NCBI GenBank assembly: GCA_012031475.1
Contig: JAAUTJ010000111.1
Location: 1 to 10,313, forward strand
Origin: Leptolyngbyaceae cyanobacterium SM1_3_5
GTDB lineage: Bacteria; Cyanobacteriota; Cyanobacteriia; Elainellales; Elainellaceae
DNA length: 10,313 nt
Direction: 5' to 3'
Positions 6,680-10,313 of this stretch are shown in pieces (the first letter of the stretch is position 1; every line of letters starts with the position of its first letter). A model generated the notes under the pieces. It saw only the letters and a list, made by a program, of their open reading frames with translations. It ran no database searches and was not told the origin of the DNA. Both the position numbers and the translations under genes were made by a program.

Positions 6680-6708
6680 CAATTTTGTTGTTTAACCTCT
6701 GTGCTGCT

Positions 6709-7059
6709 ATGCGTCACCGTTGCAAAGTTCATCAACTCGGAAAACCCGCCGATCAGCGTCGCGCCCTTTTGCGCGCCCTGACCACCGAACTGATTCGGCA
6801 TGGCCGGATCACAACCACCAAAATTCGTGCCAAAGCCGTGCGCGAAGAAGCCGATCGCATGATCACGCTCGCCAAAGATGGCTCCCTCGCTGCTCGTCGG
6901 CGGGCAATGGGATACATCTACGACAAGCAGCTTGTTCACGCCCTGTTTGAAAACGCCCAAACCCGCTACGCCGATCGCCAAGGTGGATACACCCGCGTTC
7001 TGCGGACGGTCAATCGGCGCGGCGACAATGCAGAAATGGCAATCATTGAACTGACCTAA
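6709..7059 (+). CDS. rplQ: 50S ribosomal protein L17
   Basis: L17 binds 23S rRNA near the polypeptide exit tunnel. From ATG 6709 the 116-residue protein begins MRHRCKVHQLGKPADQRRAL. It continues LLRALTTELIRHGRITTTKI, which is the L17 signature, and ends with GDNAEMAIIELT. The open frame extends upstream to 6685, but the family N-terminus is MRHR, so 6709 is the start. No clear Shine-Dalgarno sequence is visible before it (TGTGCTGCT). Length and frame are normal. It follows rpoA as in most bacteria. Confidence 0.97.
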   Translation: MRHRCKVHQLGKPADQRRALLRALTTELIRHGRITTTKIRAKAVREEADRMITLAKDGSLAARRRAMGYIYDKQLVHALFENAQTRYADRQGGYTRVLRTVNRRGDNAEMAIIELT

Positions 7060-7064
7060 ATGCC

Positions 7065-7983
7065 ATGTCTGTGCCTCCGCTGCTGCCAGGAGATCGAGAG
7101 GAATCGATCGACCACCGGATTGCCCTCGTCATTCAGTACGTGGGAACGAACTTTCACGGGTGGCAGCGGCAGCTCAATCAGCGTACCGTCCAAGCTGAGA
7201 TCGAAGACTGCCTTGCAGCAATGTTACGGCGACAGGTGACACTGCATGGAGCCGGACGCACCGATGCCGGAGTTCACGCCGCAGCACAGGTCGCCCATTT
7301 TGACGCTCCTGCTGTTGTGCCCCCGCATCGCTGGGCAGGCATTCTGACCAATCGATTGCCGGACGATATTGTGGTGCGAGCTTCGGCTCAGGTTTCGTCT
7401 GATTGGCATTCTCGCTTTTCGGCCACCTATCGCCGCTACCGCTACACGATCTACACCGATGCAAGGCCAAATCTGTTTGTGCGTCCGTTCGCGTGGCACT
7501 ACTATCACGGCGATTTGGATGTCGATCGAATGCAGGCCGCGCTCACGCCGATGGTTGGTCGCCATCATCTAGCCGCCTTTCACCGCGCCGGATCGAAACG
7601 TCCGCATTCGTGGGTAGACGTGCAAGCGGCAGAGTGCATTCGGCGGGGGGGCGTTTGTGCAGATCGAGCTTCAGGCCAGCGGCTTTCTGTACGGCATGAT
7701 GCGGTTGCTGGTTGGGATGCTGGTGGAGGTGGGGCAGGGGGTGCGATCGCCCGCCGAGTTTACCGAAATTTGGACGACCGAACGCCGCGACCTTGTTAAG
7801 TACGCCGCTCCGCCGCAGGGACTTTGCCTGCTCAGAGTCGGGTACGACGATCTGCCGATCGATCCCGCCTTGTGGTTTGACACCCAGCCGCAATTTCTTT
7901 TACCTCCACCGCCCGCTAATCTAGATAAGGAGACATTTGAGAGTCATGAACAAAACCTTTGTGCCGTCACAGGCGACGCTTGA
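7065..7983 (+). CDS. truA: tRNA pseudouridine(38-40) synthase TruA, interrupted by a 1-base insertion in a G run
   Basis: TruA converts uridines 38-40 in the anticodon stem-loop of tRNAs to pseudouridine. The first frame begins MSVPPLLPGDREES, with IQYVGTNFHGWQRQ and the catalytic motif GAGRTDAGVHA, whose aspartate is residue 67. At about residue 195 the frame enters seven Gs (7645-7651) and loses similarity. The right continuation, FVQIELQASGFLYGMMRLLV and then KYAAPPQGLCLLRVGY, is in another frame; six Gs would join them into 305 residues. The tail after about residue 275 is not conserved and, as read, overlaps rplM by 38 bases. A TAG in a neighbouring frame at 7922-7924, just before the rplM ribosome binding site, could be the true end if a further base error exists. 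TruA next to rplQ and rplM is normal in cyanobacteria. Confidence 0.92.
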
Positions 7984-8401
7984 AAAAAATTGGTATGTCG
8001 TGGATGCGGCAGACCAGCGCTTAGGCCGTTTGGCAACTGCGATCGCCATGATCCTGCGCGGCAAAAATAAGCCGACCTACACCCCGCACATGGACACGGG
8101 CGATTTTGTCATCGTGATCAACGCTGAAAAAGTCGATGTCACAGGCAAAAAGCGCGAACAAAAACTTTATCGCCGTCACTCTGGCCGTCCGGGTGGGATG
8201 AAAACCGAAACCTTTGAAAAGCTGCAAGCCCGCATCCCTGAACGGATTATCGAGCAGGCGATTAAGGGAATGCTGCCGAAAAATTCGCTCGGTCGTCAGC
8301 TCTTTACCAACCTGAAAGTTTACGCTGGCCCCGACCATCCCCATGCGGCTCAGAAGCCCTCTGTTCTCACCATCAACACGATCCCCGCAGGAGATAACTA
8401 A
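7946..8401 (+). CDS. rplM: 50S ribosomal protein L13
   Basis: L13 is an early-assembly 23S rRNA-binding protein. From ATG 7946 the 151-residue protein begins MNKTFVPSQATLEKNWYVVD and carries AADQRLGRLATAIAMILRGK. The L13 signature region GMLPKNSLGRQLFTNLKVYA is followed by GPDHPHAAQKP near the C-terminus. AAGGAGA at 7927-7933 lies 12 bases before this ATG. A TTG at 7937 in the same frame would add three residues and is not preferred. The start overlaps the apparent truA end. The stop overlaps the rpsI start (TAATG). Confidence 0.97.
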   Translation: MNKTFVPSQATLEKNWYVVDAADQRLGRLATAIAMILRGKNKPTYTPHMDTGDFVIVINAEKVDVTGKKREQKLYRRHSGRPGGMKTETFEKLQARIPERIIEQAIKGMLPKNSLGRQLFTNLKVYAGPDHPHAAQKPSVLTINTIPAGDN

Positions 8402-8811
8402 TGCAAGCGATTGATTCAGGCCGCGTTATGTATCAGGGTACGGGTCGCCGCAAGTCTGCGATCGCCCGTGTCCGCCTTGTTCCCGGCAGCGGCCAACTGA
8501 CGATCAACGGCAAGCCCGGAGATCTCTACCTCCAGTTCAACCACGCCTATCTGAGCGCGGCGAAAGCACCTCTAGAAACGCTGGGACTGGAAAACGAATA
8601 TGACATCCTTGTGACGGCAGAAGGCGGCGGACTCACCGGACAGGCCGACTCGATCCGCTTGGGTGTCGCCCGTGCGCTCTGCCAGCTTGATCCCGAAAAC
8701 CGCAAGCCGCTCAAAATTGAGGGCTACCTGACCCGCGATCCCCGTGCGAAAGAGCGGAAGAAGTACGGTCTGCACAAAGCCCGGAAAGCGCCTCAGTACT
8801 CGAAGCGCTAG
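8401..8811 (+). CDS. rpsI: 30S ribosomal protein S9
   Basis: S9 lies in the head of the 30S subunit, and its C-terminal tail reaches the P-site tRNA. The 136-residue protein begins MQAIDSGRVMYQGTGRRKSA. It contains IARVRLVPGSGQLTINGKP and GGGLTGQADSIRLGVARALC, the S9 signature, and ends RKKYGLHKARKAPQYSKR, with the invariant SKR terminus that contacts tRNA. Its ATG shares one base with the rplM stop, and AGGAG at 8389-8393 gives a 7-base spacing, so rplM and rpsI are likely coupled, as in most bacteria. Confidence 0.98.
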   Translation: MQAIDSGRVMYQGTGRRKSAIARVRLVPGSGQLTINGKPGDLYLQFNHAYLSAAKAPLETLGLENEYDILVTAEGGGLTGQADSIRLGVARALCQLDPENRKPLKIEGYLTRDPRAKERKKYGLHKARKAPQYSKR

Positions 8812-8823
8812 AGCGCAAATCGC

Positions 8824-8829
8824 TACAAT
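8824..8829 (+). promoter_or_regulatory. Possible -10 element upstream of rpmE
   Basis: TACAAT, five of six matches to the consensus -10, lies in the 45-base rpsI-rpmE gap, 28 bases before the rpmE ATG. No convincing -35 is seen at the right distance, and the position overlaps the end of rpsI. It is only a weak candidate for a separate rpmE-prfA transcript. Confidence 0.3.
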
Positions 8830-8856
8830 AGAACCATCTTCATTCTTTAACTCATC

Positions 8857-9072
8857 ATGGCAAAACCTGATATTCACCCCGAATGGTATCCCGAAGCTAA
8901 AGTCTTTGTGGACGGTCAACAGGTGATGACCGTTGGCTCCACCAAGCCGGAACTCCACGTTGATATTTGGTCGGGCAACCACCCGTTCTACACCGGAACG
9001 CAGAAAATCATTGACACTGAAGGTCGCGTTGAGCGCTTCCGTCGGAAGTACGGTGGTTTTGGCGAAGAATAG
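8857..9072 (+). CDS. rpmE: 50S ribosomal protein L31, cysteine-free form
   Basis: L31 bridges the ribosomal subunits near the 5S rRNA and central protuberance. The 71-residue protein begins MAKPDIHPEWYPEAKVFVDG and contains VMTVGSTKPELHVDIWSGNH, then HPFYTGTQKIIDTEGRVERF, matching bacterial L31. It has no cysteine at all, so the four-cysteine zinc site of zinc-type L31 is absent, which is the usual state in cyanobacteria. No Shine-Dalgarno sequence is evident before the ATG. The gene sits between rpsI and prfA, as expected. Confidence 0.96.
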   Translation: MAKPDIHPEWYPEAKVFVDGQQVMTVGSTKPELHVDIWSGNHPFYTGTQKIIDTEGRVERFRRKYGGFGEE

Positions 9073-9126
9073 CGGCGGTTTGAGTTTAGTCGATCGCTCC
9101 TGCTGTTTCTTTTCGCTCCCGCTGCT

Positions 9127-10227
9127 ATGGCCGAATCTTATCTGTTAAACAAGCTCAAATCCGTCGAGCAAACCTTCGACGAACTGACTCGCCGCATGGC
9201 TGACCCGGATATCGCCAGAGATCCGGGTGAGTTCAGCGGGTGGCAAAGTCGCGATCGAACCTTGAGGAAACGGTTGACACCTTCAACGAGTGGAAGAAAG
9301 CGCAGGATGATTTGCAAGATGCGCGGCTGATTTTGAAAGAAGCAGGCGGCGATTTGGAAATGCGCGAAATGGCTGCGATCGAAGTCGAAGAGCTAGAGGC
9401 GCAGCTTAATGATTTGGAGCGGCGGCTGAAGCTGCTGCTGCTGCCTCGCGATCCCAACGATGACAAAAAACATCATGCTGGAAATTCGCGCGGGCACGGG
9501 CGGCGACGAAGCCAGCATTTGGGCAAGCGACTTGGTGCGGATGTATTCGCGCTATGCCGAAGGTCAGCGCTGGCGCGTCAAGCTGGTGAGCGAATCGCTG
9601 GGCGAAATGGGCGGTTTTAAAGAAGCCGTTCTCGAAATTCAAGGCGATCAGGTCTACAGCAAACTCAAGTTTGAGGCAGGCGTTCATCGCGTCCAGCGCG
9701 TCCCCGTGACGGAAGCAGGCGGGCGCGTCCACACCTCAACCGCGACAGTCGCGATCATGCCGGAAGTTGATGAAGTGGAAGTGACGATCGACCCCAAAGA
9801 TATTGAACTAACCACCGCGCGATCGGGCGGCGCGGGCGGGCAGAACGTCAACAAGGTGGAAACTGCGGTTGACCTGATGCACAAGCCGACCGGCATTCGG
9901 ATTTTCTGCACCGAGGAGCGATCGCAACTGCAAAACCGCGAACGCGCCATGCAAATTCTTCGCGCCAAGCTGTACGACATGAAGCTGCGCGAACAGCAGG
10001 AAGCCGTCACGTCAATGCGGCGATCGCAGGTTGGGACAGGTTCGCGATCGGAAAAAATCCGCACCTACAACTATAAAGACAACCGCGTTACCGACCACCG
10101 CTTAGGCCAAAACTTTTCGCTTTCTCCAGTTTTGGAAGGCGACCTGGAAACGATGATTCAGTCGTGCATCACCCAAGACCAGCAGGAGCGGCTGGAAGAA
10201 CTGGCGGCAGCAGGGGTCGGGCGTTGA
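9127..10227 (+). CDS. prfA: Peptide chain release factor 1 (RF1), with two compensating 1-base indels
   Basis: RF1 reads UAA and UAG in the A site and triggers peptide release. ATG 9127 begins MAESYLLNKLKSVEQTFDEL. At residue 36 one C is missing (9234), so the family sequence moves to another frame (AKSRSNLEETVDTFNEWKKA, through EVEELEAQLNDLERRLK). It returns to the starting frame at the A6 run 9465-9470, which has one A too many. Residues 37 to about 113 are thus out of frame; the net length still gives 366 residues, normal for RF1. The codon-recognition tripeptide PVT is at 193-195 and the catalytic GGQ at 237-239, within SGGAGGQNVNKVE. No clear ribosome binding site precedes the start. Read literally, the start frame ends at TGA 9328-9330. 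Confidence 0.93.
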
Positions 10228-10234
10228 CGATCTA

Positions 10235-10305
10235 AGCCCTGTAAAATTCGGGCTAAAAGCTCAAGTCCGTTAAAACGGACTCCAGCCTACACGAAGGTGT
10301 AGCTG
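10235..10305 (+). repeat. Cluster of three small palindromes after prfA, cut by the window end
   Basis: The 86 bases after prfA hold three hairpins in a row. AGCCC (10235-10239) pairs with GGGCT (10250-10254). AGTCCGT (10264-10270) pairs with ACGGACT (10275-10281) around the loop TAAA. CTACAC (10287-10292) pairs with GTGTAG (10297-10302), and is extended by CAG (10283-10285) with CTG (10303-10305) past one bulged C. Paired palindromes of this kind are common in cyanobacterial intergenic repeats and at ends of IS200/IS605-like elements. The first may also end the prfA transcript. No protein-coding gene is visible here. Confidence 0.55.
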
Positions 10306-10313
10306 TTAACGAT

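Larger units (their letters stand above)
935..10027. repeat. HIP1 octamers (GCGATCGC), ten copies
   Basis: Exact GCGATCGC palindromes occur at 935, 2081, 2633, 4074, 4372, 7743, 8039, 8458, 9918 and 10020 (first base of each). About 0.16 would be expected by chance in this length with equal base use. This over-representation is the well-known HIP1 signature of many cyanobacterial genomes. Eight lie inside genes and two in gaps (2081, 4074). Many more single-mismatch forms with the CGATCG core are present. Confidence 0.9.

Noticed and set aside
9328..9330. RF1 autoregulation by an in-frame stop, as in prfB
   Set aside because: The TGA lies about 90 bases after the shift point, is a codon RF1 does not read, and lacks the prfB-type recoding signals.
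1..10313. CRISPR array, tRNA or rRNA genes, prophage or transposase genes
   Set aside because: No spaced direct-repeat array, tRNA-like cloverleaf or transposase reading frame was seen; nearly all sequence is accounted for by housekeeping genes.

Overview
This window is the 3' half of a large cyanobacterial ribosomal-protein cluster (S10-spc-alpha type). All recognised genes are on the + strand, in the order rpsH (3' end only) - rplF - rplR - rpsE - rplO - secY - adk - infA - rpmJ - rpsM - rpsK - rpoA - rplQ - truA - rplM - rpsI - rpmE - prfA. The cyanobacterial assignment rests on several points: this gene order; the absence of rpmD (L30) between rpsE and rplO and of rpsD between rpsK and rpoA; cyanobacterial-style protein sequences throughout (RpoA, L13, a cysteine-free L31, a short adenylate kinase); and ten exact copies of the HIP1 octamer GCGATCGC in 10.3 kb, where chance would give about 0.2. 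The genus cannot be fixed by reading alone; a filamentous, Leptolyngbya-like organism is only a guess.

Region by region: positions 1-2070 hold spc-type ribosomal proteins (S8 end, L6, L18, S5, L15). 2195-4061 hold the translocon channel SecY and adenylate kinase, translationally coupled through a TAGTG overlap. 4224-4681 hold IF-1 and L36, with an inverted repeat before infA and a good sigma-70-type promoter (extended -10) before rpmJ. 4748-7059 hold the alpha-operon part (S13, S11, RNA polymerase alpha, L17). 7065-9072 hold TruA with L13, S9 and L31. 9127-10227 hold release factor RF1. The last 86 bases are a set of small palindromes that looks like a dispersed intergenic repeat, cut by the window edge. 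No gene-free stretch exceeds 165 bases. Together these genes supply ribosome assembly (r-proteins), initiation (IF-1), termination (RF1), tRNA modification (TruA), transcription (alpha), membrane insertion (SecY) and nucleotide balance (Adk).

The most striking oddity is that five of the eighteen genes (rplR, rplO, secY, truA, prfA) are broken by six single-base indels, four of them in runs of identical bases (A4, G4, G7, A6). In every case adding or removing one base restores a full-length, family-like protein. Since these genes are essential or highly conserved and the damage favours homopolymers, base-calling or assembly errors are by far the likeliest cause. I see no new defence, mobile or metabolic system here. 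The remaining points of interest are non-coding: hairpins in four intergenic gaps, two short tandem repeats, and the terminal palindrome cluster.
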